This document shows, in pieces, positions 24,253 through 32,506 of a DNA stretch of 36,024 bases. Source of the DNA: Chitinophagaceae bacterium (GTDB lineage Bacteria; Bacteroidota; Bacteroidia; Chitinophagales; Chitinophagaceae); assembly GCA_947451985.1 (NCBI GenBank), contig CANGBQ010000004.1, forward strand, positions 1 to 36,024, read 5' to 3'. The notes beneath the pieces were generated by a model that did not search any database, was not told the DNA's origin, and saw only the letters and a program-made list of their open reading frames with translations. Made by a program: the position numbers and the translations under genes. The stretch's first letter is position 1, and each line of letters opens with the position of its first letter.

Positions 24253-24483
24253 TTAAGGGACTGGATCGTGTCCGTGTCCACCCCAGGGATGACATTTTGC
24301 AACTCTTTTAAGGGTAAGCCATCCGCCTTTCAAGGGTCCATATTTTTGGAAGGCTTCTACCCCATATTGGGAGCAAGTGGGCGTATACCTACACTTCGGA
24401 CCCAAGAGCGGTGAAATCAACCATTGATAGCCCTTGATCAAAAAAACAAATGGTACACTAAGGATTCGGTTGATGATTTTCAT
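24253..24483 (-). CDS. yidD: membrane protein insertion efficiency factor YidD
   Basis: The product is 76 aa, a usual length. An amphipathic N-terminal stretch ([22 protein letters not shown]) is followed by [19 protein letters not shown] (31-49) with three conserved Cys across the protein, then [24 protein letters not shown]. YidD assists insertase-mediated membrane protein insertion. The start overlaps the end of rnpA by 26 bases, so expression is coupled to it. This matches the classic rpmH-rnpA-yidD order. Confidence 0.95.
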   Translation of the reverse strand: MKIINRILSVPFVFLIKGYQWLISPLLGPKCRYTPTCSQYGVEAFQKYGPLKGGWLTLKRVAKCHPWGGHGHDPVP

Positions 24484-24874
24484 GCTGGATTCGAATCAGT
24501 TTTTGTATCAGCTTCCCCATTGCTTCGTATAAGTGGGCATAACTGGGCAAGGCAGTGTCAGTGAAAATAAAAAAGACAGCAAGTTGAATATTGTTTTCTA
24601 GCAATTGTTCTTCCAAGGCGTTTTTTTGAAGCCGATAAGATTCCCTCATCAATCGTTTGATTCGATTGCGGTCTACTGCTTTTTTAAAGTGTCTTGCACT
24701 TACCGAAAAACCAGCTTGCAATATATGGGGTTGGTTGGTTGAAAGCCAGATGGCTTTTATGGGGTACATCGTCAGGGGTTTGCCTGTTGCAAAAACCTGC
24801 TGAATTTGTTTGGTGCTTTTTAATTTACTTTCCTTGCCTAAAAAATATCGTTGGGCTGTTTTCAATGATAACAA
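24458..24874 (-). CDS. rnpA: ribonuclease P protein component
   Basis: The product is 138 aa, slightly longer than the E. coli protein (119). It binds the RNase P RNA and helps process the 5' end of pre-tRNA. The diagnostic RNR motif is Arg69-Asn70-Arg71 within [18 protein letters not shown]. The upstream [11 protein letters not shown] segment is also typical. The gene overlaps yidD by 26 bases. An intrinsic terminator-like hairpin sits between rpmH and this start, so only part of the rpmH transcript would reach rnpA. Confidence 0.95.
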   Translation of the reverse strand: MLSLKTAQRYFLGKESKLKSTKQIQQVFATGKPLTMYPIKAIWLSTNQPHILQAGFSVSARHFKKAVDRNRIKRLMRESYRLQKNALEEQLLENNIQLAVFFIFTDTALPSYAHLYEAMGKLIQKLIRIQHENHQPNP

Positions 24875-24893
24875 GTTAGTGAATGAAATCCAT

Positions 24894-24921
24894 TAAAAAA
24901 GCCTTTGCAAGAGCAAAGGCT
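24894..24921 (-). terminator. terminator or attenuator between rpmH and rnpA
   Basis: Bases 24900-24908 (agcctttgc) pair perfectly with 24913-24921 (gcaaaggct) around a 4-base loop. On the minus strand the stem is followed by six T. It lies 26 bases after the rpmH stop and before the rnpA start at 24874, so it would dampen read-through into rnpA-yidD. Confidence 0.8.
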
Positions 24922-24947
24922 GTATAATGATGTTGAATACAATCATT

Positions 24948-25115
24948 CTATTTTTTTGAACCATGCTCATCAGAAACAGTCAATTTATGACGTCCTTTTG
25001 CTCTGCGGCTGGCCAATACTTTACGACCATTCGCATCTTGCATACGGGCACGAAATCCGTGAACAGATTTTCTGCGACGGGTATGGGGCTGATAGGTTCT
25101 TTTTTTACCTGGCAT
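24948..25115 (-). CDS. rpmH: 50S ribosomal protein L34
   Basis: The product is 55 aa, starting with ATG at 25115 and ending with TAG at 24948. It is a very basic protein with the L34 signature [20 protein letters not shown] (5-24), then [26 protein letters not shown]34 is a large-subunit ribosomal protein. The C-terminal extension SDEHGSKK beyond the core is plausible for Bacteroidota. The upstream TACCTTTG promoter gives a leader of about 75 bases. It heads the rpmH-rnpA-yidD block. Confidence 0.97.
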   Translation of the reverse strand: MPGKKRTYQPHTRRRKSVHGFRARMQDANGRKVLASRRAKGRHKLTVSDEHGSKK

Positions 25116-25198
25116 TGTTGATTATTTTTTCCTTTAACAAATATTGTTAGCTTGTTTTCATCGGCCAGGCACCATCCCGGCTTCTTGTGAAAGGACGG
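25116..25198 (-). promoter_or_regulatory. rpmH leader with inverted repeats
   Basis: The predicted 5' UTR of rpmH contains an inverted repeat AACAA-ATA-TTGTT (25136-25148) close to the start codon and a GC-rich segment (about 25165-25182) able to form a GCCGG/CCTGGC-type hairpin. Such structures could mediate autoregulation by a ribosomal protein, but I recognise no known leader family. Confidence 0.25.
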
Positions 25199-25206
25199 CA
25201 AAGGTA
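25199..25206 (-). promoter_or_regulatory. Bacteroidota -7 promoter element (TACCTTTG) for rpmH
   Basis: On the minus strand these bases read TACCTTTG, an exact match. It lies 84 bases before the rpmH ATG and 70 bases after the murI stop. A clear TTG -33 element is lacking (a TTC is present). Confidence 0.55.
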
Positions 25207-25275
25207 GGCCTTTCGGCATAAAAAAAGAAGGGAAAGAGATAAAAATCGATGAATAAGAGGTCGATAGCCTGAAAA

Positions 25276-26109
25276 TCAAGGGTTTTGTGCCAAAATGAGC
25301 TTACTGGACGTGATGGATTGCCCATAAAAAAGACTGGCATGGGCATCAAAATAACCAGCATCACCCGTGGTAAAAAACTGCCGAAGGCCTGTTTTGGAAC
25401 AATTCTTTTCCATTTCAGGATGTTTCTGCAGATAATCAACCAAGCTATTGGCCACAATCGCACCCTGTGACACCACGTTGATTCCTTCGGGCGTATTGGC
25501 TTTGATGGTATCCATCAACAAAGGATAGTGGGTACAGGCCAACAACAAGGTATCGATGGCGGGATCTTTTTGTAAAATATGATCGATGTGCAGCTTGACA
25601 AAATGATTGGCTTCGGGGGTGTGATACAAATTGTTCTCCACCAACCCTACCCATTCCGGACAGGCCTCTTGCGACACTACTACCTGCGGAAAAAACTTAC
25701 GGGTTTCCATCAAATAGGAGCCCGATTGAATCGTTCCTTGAGTGCCCAACACACCCACATGACCAGTTGGAGAGAAGGTTCCGATCACTTCAGAAGTAGG
25801 ACGAATCACCCCCAATACTCTTTTATCAGCACCCATTTTAGGTAAATCATTTTGCTGAATGGTTCTAAGGGCTTTGGCGGAAGCGGTATTGCAAGCCAAA
25901 ATGACCAACGAACAACCTTGATCGAAAAACCATTGTACAGCCTGTAATGTATACCGATATACAGTGTCAAAATCTTTGTCACCATAGGGCGCACGAGCAT
26001 TGTCCCCCAAATAGAGATAATCATATTGAGGCAATGCTGCTGTAATCTCTTTTAAGATAGTCAGTCCGCCGTAGCCACTATCAAATATGCCGATGGGTTG
26101 ACGCATCAT
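25276..26109 (-). CDS. murI: glutamate racemase
   Basis: The product is 277 aa. It makes D-glutamate for peptidoglycan in the cytosol. The two catalytic Cys are Cys73 in LACNTASA and Cys192 in LLACTHYPLL. The opening IGIFDSGYGGLTIL (6-19) and APYGDK block (40-45) are canonical. The start may be either of the two adjacent ATG codons (26109 or 26106). It lies downstream of the bamA-ompH block but after a strong terminator, so it probably has its own promoter; a TATTTTTG at 26114-26121 is the only candidate and would give a leaderless message. Confidence 0.96.
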   Translation of the reverse strand: MMRQPIGIFDSGYGGLTILKEITAALPQYDYLYLGDNARAPYGDKDFDTVYRYTLQAVQWFFDQGCSLVILACNTASAKALRTIQQNDLPKMGADKRVLGVIRPTSEVIGTFSPTGHVGVLGTQGTIQSGSYLMETRKFFPQVVVSQEACPEWVGLVENNLYHTPEANHFVKLHIDHILQKDPAIDTLLLACTHYPLLMDTIKANTPEGINVVSQGAIVANSLVDYLQKHPEMEKNCSKTGLRQFFTTGDAGYFDAHASLFYGQSITSSKLILAQNP

Positions 26110-26113
26110 GTTT

Positions 26114-26121
26114 CAAAAATA
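26114..26121 (-). promoter_or_regulatory. possible -7 element (TATTTTTG) for murI
   Basis: On the minus strand these bases fit TAnnTTTG but end only 4 bases before the first murI ATG, and they overlap the T tract of the preceding terminator. Either murI has a leaderless message or this match is chance. Confidence 0.25.
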
Positions 26122-26153
26122 ACAAAGCCACCTCGTATTCAGTGAGGTGGCTT
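26118..26153 (-). terminator. intrinsic terminator of the bamA-ompH operon
   Basis: Bases 26125-26134 pair perfectly with 26144-26153 (10-bp GC-rich stem, 9-base loop). On the minus strand TTTGTTATTTTT follows. It lies 24 bases after the second ompH stop and closes the uppS-bamA-ompH-ompH transcript. Confidence 0.85.
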
Positions 26154-26176
26154 CTATCTTTTGCAAAATAATTATA

Positions 26177-26701
26177 TTAAGGCTTTTTGGCTGGTGCAGC
26201 AGGTGCATCTTTGATGCCCAATTTCTTTTTCACCAAGGCAAGCACATCATCACCGGGAGGGCCGACGATTACAGAGTTGATGTCCAGGATGTATGCATAA
26301 CCACTTTCTTTGGCTACTGCCCTGATGGCATCCAGTGCCTTGGTACGCAAAGGCGCAATTTTTTTCTGGGCTTCTTGTTGATACATGTCTTGTGCCTGTT
26401 GATTCCAATTTTGAGCACGTTGGTATAAAGCTACTAGTTCGTTGCGTTTGATTTCTTTCATACTGGGAGAAAGCTTGACAGAGTCTCTAACAAAAAGGCT
26501 GTCTTTGTCATTCAGCTCTTTCATCATATCCTGACCTTGTTGAGCCAAGGAAGCTTGATATTCTTTTAGTTCAGCATCTGCTTTTTGTGCTTCGGGCATC
26601 ACGCTGATTAATTCATCTGTACTGATGTATCCAATTTTGTTTTGTGCAGACGCTCCGAAAATGCTCAAAGTCATTGCAGCTAGTAGGAATAATGGTTTCA
26701 T
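26177..26701 (-). CDS. OmpH/Skp-family periplasmic chaperone (second copy)
   Basis: The product is 174 aa. Residues 1-19 (MKPLFLLAAMTLSIFGASA) are a signal peptide. The mature protein opens with NKIGYISTDELISVMPEAQKADAELKEYQ, typical of Skp, then a long coiled-coil (about 45-130) and a closing GYAYILDINSVIVGPPGDD segment. A Pro/Ala/Lys-rich tail (DAPAAPAKKP) ends it. Skp-like proteins carry unfolded outer-membrane proteins to the Bam complex. It follows the first copy by 40 bases and precedes a strong terminator. The two copies share fold and context but little sequence, so they may have different clients. Confidence 0.92.
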   Translation of the reverse strand: MKPLFLLAAMTLSIFGASAQNKIGYISTDELISVMPEAQKADAELKEYQASLAQQGQDMMKELNDKDSLFVRDSVKLSPSMKEIKRNELVALYQRAQNWNQQAQDMYQQEAQKKIAPLRTKALDAIRAVAKESGYAYILDINSVIVGPPGDDVLALVKKKLGIKDAPAAPAKKP

Positions 26702-26741
26702 GTTTTATATGTGTTGTTTGATATAATAAAAAATGGACTGA

Positions 26742-27254
26742 TTATTTGATACCCATGCTTTTCAGGATCTCTTCACTCTTGTCTAGCTTGGGGTCTGCAA
26801 AGATAATGGTAATTCCCTCACTTTTATCAAGGATGAAGTCGTACTGCTTTTCAACCGCCAGTTTCTGAACAGCATTGTATACTTTGTCTTGAATGGGCTT
26901 GATCAGCTCTTGTCTTTTCTTAAACAAATCGCCTTCAAAACCAAATCTTTGCCGTTGCAAGTCTTGTAATTCTTTTTCTTTATTGTAGATCTCGTCTTCT
27001 CTTTTCTTTTTAAGATTATCAGTAAGCATGACCTGCTCTGCTTCAAAGTCTGCATGCATTTTGTCGACTGCTGTTTGCTTTACATCGATTTCCTGTTGCC
27101 ACATTTGACTGAACTGATCCAATTTGGTTTGCGCATTTTTATATTCAGGGATTTTTCCCAAAATATATTTAGAATCGATGACCGCATATCGTTGTGCATG
27201 GGCCATCAATCCCATGAACAGCAATAAAAAAGCAATGATTGATATTTTTCTCAT
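26742..27254 (-). CDS. OmpH/Skp-family periplasmic chaperone (first copy)
   Basis: The product is 170 aa. Residues 1-20 (MRKISIIAFLLLFMGLMAHA) are a signal peptide. The opening QRYAVIDSKYILGKIPEYKNAQTKLDQ and a highly charged coiled-coil (about residues 50-130) are Skp-like, and the closing YDFILDKSEGITIIFADPKLDKSEEILKSMGIK matches the family. It starts 25 bases after the bamA stop and surely belongs to the same transcript. It probably works with BamA in outer-membrane protein delivery. Confidence 0.93.
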   Translation of the reverse strand: MRKISIIAFLLLFMGLMAHAQRYAVIDSKYILGKIPEYKNAQTKLDQFSQMWQQEIDVKQTAVDKMHADFEAEQVMLTDNLKKKREDEIYNKEKELQDLQRQRFGFEGDLFKKRQELIKPIQDKVYNAVQKLAVEKQYDFILDKSEGITIIFADPKLDKSEEILKSMGIK

Positions 27255-27279
27255 TGAATAGATTTTTGTGGTTTAACCA

Positions 27280-30009
27280 CTATTCTGCTTCCTGACCCAG
27301 CATGAAGGTAAACTTCGCTGCGCCTTTCAAGCCTGTTGTTTGATTGTATCGATCAATTCCCACACCATAATCAAATCCTAACAATCCGAACATTGGCAAG
27401 AAAAAGCGCATGCCCACTCCCACCGATCTTCTGAGTTTGAAAGGATTGTACTCTTTGAATGAATACCATCCATTGGCCGCTTCAAAGAATGCCATTCCAT
27501 AAATGGTACTGCTGGCATTGGTGCTGAAAGGATAGCGCAACTCCACGGTATATTTATTGAAAATGGTAAAATATTTTGAAGGCGTTCCTGCATCCGGATT
27601 GACTTTAGGATCAGAACTGCTATAGACAGGATAGCCTCTATGTGCAATGATGTCGTATCCAAGCAAAGCAAAGGTATTGCTCAATCCAGCGTCTCCCACC
27701 TGGAAGCGCTCGAATGGAGAGATGTCCAAATTGGCATTGTATTTTCCAATAAAACCATATTTGGCCGCAGCTTTTAAAATAAATTGTTTGTTTTTATCGG
27801 CCCCTCTTGCCCTGCCAATAGGAGTATACCATTCGCCATTGAAGCGCCATTTGTGAAATTCAGGAAGCTCGTACTTGTTGGCTGTATTAGAAGAAATGCC
27901 CAGCAAAGAATAAGGAAGCGTAAACTGGCCACTCAGCATGAAGTTGGATCCACTGGTAGGAAAAATAGGATTGGGACCGGCAGAATTACGCATCAAAGCG
28001 ATTTTCAAGCTGATGTTCGTAGAGGTTCCATTGCTCAAGCCACTGAAAATGTTGCTGTAGTTTCTGAGTTTATACTGTTGAAAATTCAATGAATACACCA
28101 AATTGAAATAATCATCTGGCCATTTCAATTGCTTGCCCAATGACAAACCAAAGCCCACTGTTTTTACATAGGATGTATCTCCGCAGCTTTTGCAATAACC
28201 TCCATAAGAATTGATGGCATTGGCGTATTTGGTATTAAAATAATTGATGGAAAAAGAATTGCGCTTGTTTCCACCCAGCCATGGTTCCGTAAAAGAAAAA
28301 TTATACGAACGATAGGCACGTCCATTGGACTGGGCCCTTAAGCTCAATCTTTGTCCATCCCCTGATGGCAAAGGATCCCAGGTAGAACGGCTGGTTATAT
28401 TCTTAATAGAAAAATTATTAAAAGTCACACCCAGCGTACCGGTCAATCCAATGCCGCCGCCAAAACCGGCAGATAATTCCAACTGATCAGAAGACTTTTC
28501 TTCTACTTCCCAGTTGATGTCTACTGTTCCGTTGTCTGCATTGGGCACCACATTCGGATTGATTTTTTCAGGATTGAAGAAACCCAATTGAGACAACTCG
28601 CGTTGGGTACGAATGATATCGGCCCGACTGAATTTTTGTCCAGGAACAGTACGCATTTCACGAAGGATTACATAATCCTTCGTTTTGTCATTACCCGTCA
28701 CCGTTATTTTGCCATAGGTAGCTTGGGGGCCTTCCGTCATTCTGATTTCAAAATCAATGGTATCATTGTATACCGCAGTTTCTACAGGATCCAATCTGAA
28801 AAACAGATATCCATCATCTTGGTACAAGCTACCGATATCTCCGCCTTCTGCAGACAATTGCTTGCCCAAACGCTTATTCAATAATTCAAGATTGTAGATA
28901 TCGCCCTTTTGAATACCGAGTAACATATTCAATACTGAATCCGAATATTTGGTATTGCCTCTCCAACTAATGTTACCAAAAAAATACCTTCTTCCTTCAT
29001 TTACCTTGATATCAATATCCAAATTTCCTTTGCTGTTGATGATTTGAGTATCAGCTACAATCACCGCATCCCTCAAACCTTGTGCATTGTAATAGTCAAG
29101 GACTTTTTCTTTGTCTTCGGCATATTTGGACTCATTGAATTTGGAGCCACTGAACAATTTAAATCGAACATACGGATCGAGGACTTCTTTTGTTTTGGTA
29201 GGAGATAAAAATCCAAAGTTTCTGAAATATTGCTTAGCGCTTATCCCTGAAGTGGTATCTCCATAAGGACTTACGGGCGTATGAGGAAACAAAGTGATTC
29301 GAGTCATTTCCTTGGTGCCTTTCATTTGCTTTTTAAGCTTAAGGTCTTGCACCTGTTCATTACCGGTGAAATTGATCGTATTGATTTTTACTTTGTTCCC
29401 TTTATGGATGGTGAATGTAAGTGAAGTGCCGTTGGCAATGCCCACCGCCGGTGTCTCCTCAATATCGATGGTTACATTTCTATATCCTTTTTCATAAAAG
29501 AATTTTCGGGTGGCTTCCACCGCACTCAACTTCATGTTTTCGGTCAACACTCTATCCTTGGACAAACCAATTTTTGTATCCAAGTCATCGATATCTCCCT
29601 TCTTAATGCCGATGAATTTGTAATCAATCAACCGAGGCCTTTCTTTGATGGCAATCTCTAAAAAAATCGTGGACTCTTGCATTCTCACAATATCAATCTG
29701 CACACTCGATACGAGGCTTTGTTTCCAAAGTTTAGCAATCGCTTTTCCAAAAGCATCGGATCCGGGCAATTGCACTTTATCTCCTACGGCCAAGCCTGAA
29801 ATGGAAACAATTAAGTTGGGGTCAAATGCCTGTGCACCTGTTACCGTAATTCCGCCAATGGTATAATTTTTGGGGTATTTGGTATTGAATATTTCCTGCA
29901 ATGCCGGGTCAACCGACGGGGGCAATGTATCTTTTTGTTGTGCCAGAAGATGCTGACTCAATATAAACAACCCTGCAATAAGTAAAAATCTACGATAAGT
30001 CCGGTGCAT
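27280..30009 (-). CDS. bamA: outer membrane protein assembly factor BamA
   Basis: The product is 909 aa from the ATG at 30009; an upstream in-frame TTG at 30033 is possible but would place extra charged residues before the signal (MHRTYRRFLLIAGLFILSQHLLAQ). About five POTRA domains occupy residues 40-440, with repeats of the type ITVTGAQAFDPNLIVSISGL, INFTGNEQVQDLKLKKQMKGT and ITVTGNDKTKDYVILREM. The barrel fills the rest. The loop-6 motif is GYDIIAHRGYPVYSS. BamA inserts beta-barrel proteins into the outer membrane. It is longer than E. coli BamA (810), as is usual in Bacteroidota. uppS lies upstream and two ompH genes downstream, all on the minus strand. Confidence 0.96.
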   Translation of the reverse strand: MHRTYRRFLLIAGLFILSQHLLAQQKDTLPPSVDPALQEIFNTKYPKNYTIGGITVTGAQAFDPNLIVSISGLAVGDKVQLPGSDAFGKAIAKLWKQSLVSSVQIDIVRMQESTIFLEIAIKERPRLIDYKFIGIKKGDIDDLDTKIGLSKDRVLTENMKLSAVEATRKFFYEKGYRNVTIDIEETPAVGIANGTSLTFTIHKGNKVKINTINFTGNEQVQDLKLKKQMKGTKEMTRITLFPHTPVSPYGDTTSGISAKQYFRNFGFLSPTKTKEVLDPYVRFKLFSGSKFNESKYAEDKEKVLDYYNAQGLRDAVIVADTQIINSKGNLDIDIKVNEGRRYFFGNISWRGNTKYSDSVLNMLLGIQKGDIYNLELLNKRLGKQLSAEGGDIGSLYQDDGYLFFRLDPVETAVYNDTIDFEIRMTEGPQATYGKITVTGNDKTKDYVILREMRTVPGQKFSRADIIRTQRELSQLGFFNPEKINPNVVPNADNGTVDINWEVEEKSSDQLELSAGFGGGIGLTGTLGVTFNNFSIKNITSRSTWDPLPSGDGQRLSLRAQSNGRAYRSYNFSFTEPWLGGNKRNSFSINYFNTKYANAINSYGGYCKSCGDTSYVKTVGFGLSLGKQLKWPDDYFNLVYSLNFQQYKLRNYSNIFSGLSNGTSTNISLKIALMRNSAGPNPIFPTSGSNFMLSGQFTLPYSLLGISSNTANKYELPEFHKWRFNGEWYTPIGRARGADKNKQFILKAAAKYGFIGKYNANLDISPFERFQVGDAGLSNTFALLGYDIIAHRGYPVYSSSDPKVNPDAGTPSKYFTIFNKYTVELRYPFSTNASSTIYGMAFFEAANGWYSFKEYNPFKLRRSVGVGMRFFLPMFGLLGFDYGVGIDRYNQTTGLKGAAKFTFMLGQEAE

Positions 30010-30098
30010 CAATTGGTTTTTTTCGATTGGCAAATTAAGCCCATTAATGAAAAGTATTTGTTAAATGAAATCCTTTGAATGGTTTGTTTTTATTGGTT

Positions 30099-30851
30099 TT
30101 ACAGGTCTTCTGCCTTCAATTGCTCCCCCGTTTTGCCAAATCTTCTTTCTCTTCGTTGAAAATCGACAATCGCCTCGTATAAATGCTCCTTCCGAAAGTC
30201 TGGCCACAAGGTCTCTGTGAAATACAATTCAGCATAGGCCAATTGATACAACAAAAAATTACTGACGCGGAACTCTCCGCTGGTTCGAATCATTAGCTCC
30301 GGGTCAGGAATGCCTGCAGTTGTCAAATGTTCTTCAAACACTTGCTGGGTGATGGCTGCCGAAGACAATTGACCTGATTCCACCGCCACCCCAATGGACT
30401 TTACTGCCTGTATAATTTCCCATCTGCTGCTATAACTCAAGGCCATTACTAGCCGAAGGCCTGTATTGGCTTGGGTTTCACGGATGGCTTCTTTTAATTC
30501 GGCGATGGCATTGAGGGGAAGCATACTCGTGTCTCCAATCACCTGTAGCTGAATGTTGTTCTTGTTAAGGGTAGGCACTTCTTTGCGAATGGTGCTCACC
30601 AATAATTCCATCAGTCCCTGTACCTCAGTTGCAGGGCGGTCCCAATTTTCTGTACTAAAGGCATACAAAGTAAGGTATTGAATGCCTATCTCGGCAGCAC
30701 CTTCTACTACTGATCGTACGCTTTCCACTCCATGAAAATGGCCAAATAGACGGTTTTCTCCTTTTTCCTGGGCCCACCTGCCATTGCCATCCATGATGAT
30801 GGCGATGTGCCTGGGGAGTTTATCGGTATTGATCATTTGCATGCTACTCAT
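30099..30851 (-). CDS. uppS: isoprenyl transferase (undecaprenyl diphosphate synthase)
   Basis: The product is 250 aa. It condenses isopentenyl diphosphate onto farnesyl diphosphate to make undecaprenyl diphosphate, the lipid carrier for cell-wall synthesis. The catalytic Asp21 is in HIAIIMDGNGRWAQEKG (15-31). The LTLYAFSTENWDRP block (residues 61-74) and the terminal PDPELMIRTSGEFRVSNFLLYQLAYAELYF (about 185-214) are diagnostic; ISNF of many enzymes is VSNF here. Three in-frame ATG codons lie within the first six residues; the first is used here. bamA follows after 89 bases. Confidence 0.96.
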   Translation of the reverse strand: MSSMQMINTDKLPRHIAIIMDGNGRWAQEKGENRLFGHFHGVESVRSVVEGAAEIGIQYLTLYAFSTENWDRPATEVQGLMELLVSTIRKEVPTLNKNNIQLQVIGDTSMLPLNAIAELKEAIRETQANTGLRLVMALSYSSRWEIIQAVKSIGVAVESGQLSSAAITQQVFEEHLTTAGIPDPELMIRTSGEFRVSNFLLYQLAYAELYFTETLWPDFRKEHLYEAIVDFQRRERRFGKTGEQLKAEDL

Positions 30852-30953
30852 AAACCGCTGAATTGGGGCCTTCTACAAGGCTGTAAAAGTAACAAAATTT
30901 AAGGGAACTAGGGTGAAATCAGCCAAATGGTCCTGAACATTCATTCTGGTACA

Positions 30954-30986
30954 AACAAAACAGCCGCTGCAGTTGCAACGGCTGTA
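30954..30986 (-). terminator. intrinsic terminator of the DUF6089 gene
   Basis: Bases 30960-30966 (acagccg) pair with 30979-30985 (cggctgt). On the minus strand TTTTGTTTG follows. It lies between the DUF6089 stop (31008) and uppS (30851), so uppS-bamA probably has its own promoter; the best candidate, AAATTTTG read on the minus strand near 30894-30901, has one mismatch. Confidence 0.7.
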
Positions 30987-31007
30987 CATATTTTGATTCA
31001 ATCTTGT

Positions 31008-31865
31008 TTACTGGGTAGGGCAACGATAAGAGCTGATATTAAAAGAAAGGCCAATTTCGGCTACTATAAACTGATCTTTTTGTTTGCTCCAGCCACGCTG
31101 TCTTCCGGGCACACTGCTCAAAGGATTATTGGGGTCAATCTCGTAAGATCTATCCTGCAGCAAATAAGCAATGGAATAGCCATTGGGACCATCGGGGAAA
31201 TAAGGATCCTTGGGCGCATAGGTGGTACTTACGTCATCCAAGTAGTCGGTGGTGGTGAAATGTTGGGTAACCTCAAAGGAAAGATTCATCTTTTGATTGA
31301 TGCTGTATTTTATACCCACTCCAAAAGGGATGCTAAAGGCAGTGGTACCGTAAGGCTTTCTACCCATATAGCCGCCATTTTGACCTTCGGTTCCCAATGG
31401 GCGCAAAAACACTTTGGTTCCGCGGTAGTATGTATAAGGATCGTAGCTGAAAATGCCCACGCCCAAAGTGACATAAGGAGTGAAAAAATACAAAGGATCG
31501 CCGGGGATGTACTTCATGAAATTAAAATCACCCTGCAGGGCGAACTCATAAACGTTTGAATTAAAACTGAGGTTTCTGGTTCTTTGATAAGCATTCTTGC
31601 TGTAGGTGTCGCTGTATCCCAGCTGTGCAAACCTTCCGGCAGCCCTAACACCAATATAATTGCCAAATTGTTTGCGGAAAAAGATTCCGACAGCCGGCTT
31701 GGGATTGTTCAATCCCAGTTTGGTGTTTAAATCTCCGAAATAATGGGCAGCACCCACCGTTACGCCAAATTCTCCTTCATGAAAATACCCATTGGACTGG
31801 CTATAAGAATGGCCCGATAACAATAAGGCAACCAAGAAAACAATGATGCGATTCACTTTAGTCAT
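31008..31865 (-). CDS. DUF6089 family outer-membrane beta-barrel protein
   Basis: The product is 285 aa. Residues 1-22 (MTKVNRIIVFLVALLLSGHSYS) are a signal peptide. The mature part alternates aromatic and polar residues in short strands (GEFGVTVGAAHYFGDLNTKLGL, VGIFFRKQFGNYIGVRAAG, FFTPYVTLGVGIFSYDP, INQKMNLSFEVTQHFTTTDYLDDVS), consistent with an eight-strand barrel. Function is unknown. The family commonly sits beside uppS and bamA in Bacteroidota, suggesting a link with envelope assembly. A minus-strand TATCTTTA at 31892-31899 (one mismatch) may be its -7 element. A terminator follows. Confidence 0.85.
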   Translation of the reverse strand: MTKVNRIIVFLVALLLSGHSYSQSNGYFHEGEFGVTVGAAHYFGDLNTKLGLNNPKPAVGIFFRKQFGNYIGVRAAGRFAQLGYSDTYSKNAYQRTRNLSFNSNVYEFALQGDFNFMKYIPGDPLYFFTPYVTLGVGIFSYDPYTYYRGTKVFLRPLGTEGQNGGYMGRKPYGTTAFSIPFGVGIKYSINQKMNLSFEVTQHFTTTDYLDDVSTTYAPKDPYFPDGPNGYSIAYLLQDRSYEIDPNNPLSSVPGRQRGWSKQKDQFIVAEIGLSFNISSYRCPTQ

Positions 31866-31891
31866 TTGATTAGATTCTGAATAATAGGTTG

Positions 31892-31899
31892 TAAAGATA
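31892..31899 (-). promoter_or_regulatory. possible -7 element (TATCTTTA) for the DUF6089 gene
   Basis: It has one mismatch from TAnnTTTG and lies 27 bases before the ATG at 31865. The same octamer serves as the candidate SDR promoter near 16.3 kb. Confidence 0.3.
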
Positions 31900-31987
31900 T
31901 GGCAAGGGATTGTAATGGAACATTTTGAGGGTTGAAAATAGAAAAAAGCAGCATAATTAACAGTGCATTAAGCAATTGCGTAGGAGT

Positions 31988-32503
31988 CTATCGATTTTTT
32001 TCCACTCTAAGCCCTGCGCTCATGACATGCAACAACGGGTCGTCTCGCATGATTTGAACCAGCCTAAACGTGTACAACCCCGGATGACGAAATCGACAGG
32101 AAGTATATTTTTTTCTGACCACCCAAATATCGTTCATCCCGGTTCCGTCCCAGCCATTGGCATCGTCTCCTAAAGTGAGGTTGATCTTTTGAAAATCCGA
32201 CAGGGTATCCGCAGGTGATTGAATGCCCAATTGCAACCAGATGTTGTTGTACAAAAAAGCATCTGTATGACGCAGTACAATAGACACGTTGTAAACAGCA
32301 TTTGTATCGGTGATCAGGAACTGTCCTTTTGCCGTATCCGTCGTTTCCCATTGATGAGCAGAAAAAGAAACGTTTTTTTCAAAGACATCCATTTGTTTAC
32401 AGGAATAGAAACCCAATGCCATGAAAACCAGCATCCCATAAAAGACAACATAAATGGGAGCATTCATTCTAGGAGTTGATTTTATTGACATCAGTCGAAG
32501 CAT
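31988..32503 (-). CDS. gldH: gliding motility lipoprotein GldH
   Basis: The product is 171 aa. A hydrophobic segment (about residues 16-34) ends in GFYSC, where Cys35 would be lipidated; the lipobox is imperfect but typical of Bacteroidota. The mature domain is beta-rich (VSFSAHQWETTDTAKGQFLI, YNVSIVLRHTDAFLYNNIWLQLGI), and the terminal MRDDPLLHVMSAGLRVEK matches the GldH ending. GldH is required for gliding in Flavobacterium and is found in many relatives of unknown motility. The start may be 32503 or a later ATG (32491 or 32467). It begins 3 bases after the yicC stop, so the two are co-transcribed. Confidence 0.85.
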   Translation of the reverse strand: MLRLMSIKSTPRMNAPIYVVFYGMLVFMALGFYSCKQMDVFEKNVSFSAHQWETTDTAKGQFLITDTNAVYNVSIVLRHTDAFLYNNIWLQLGIQSPADTLSDFQKINLTLGDDANGWDGTGMNDIWVVRKKYTSCRFRHPGLYTFRLVQIMRDDPLLHVMSAGLRVEKNR

Positions 32504-32506
32504 ACT

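Noticed and set aside
30927-31559. 210-codon plus-strand frame
   Set aside because: It is antisense to the DUF6089 gene and spans its terminator; there is no recognisable domain.
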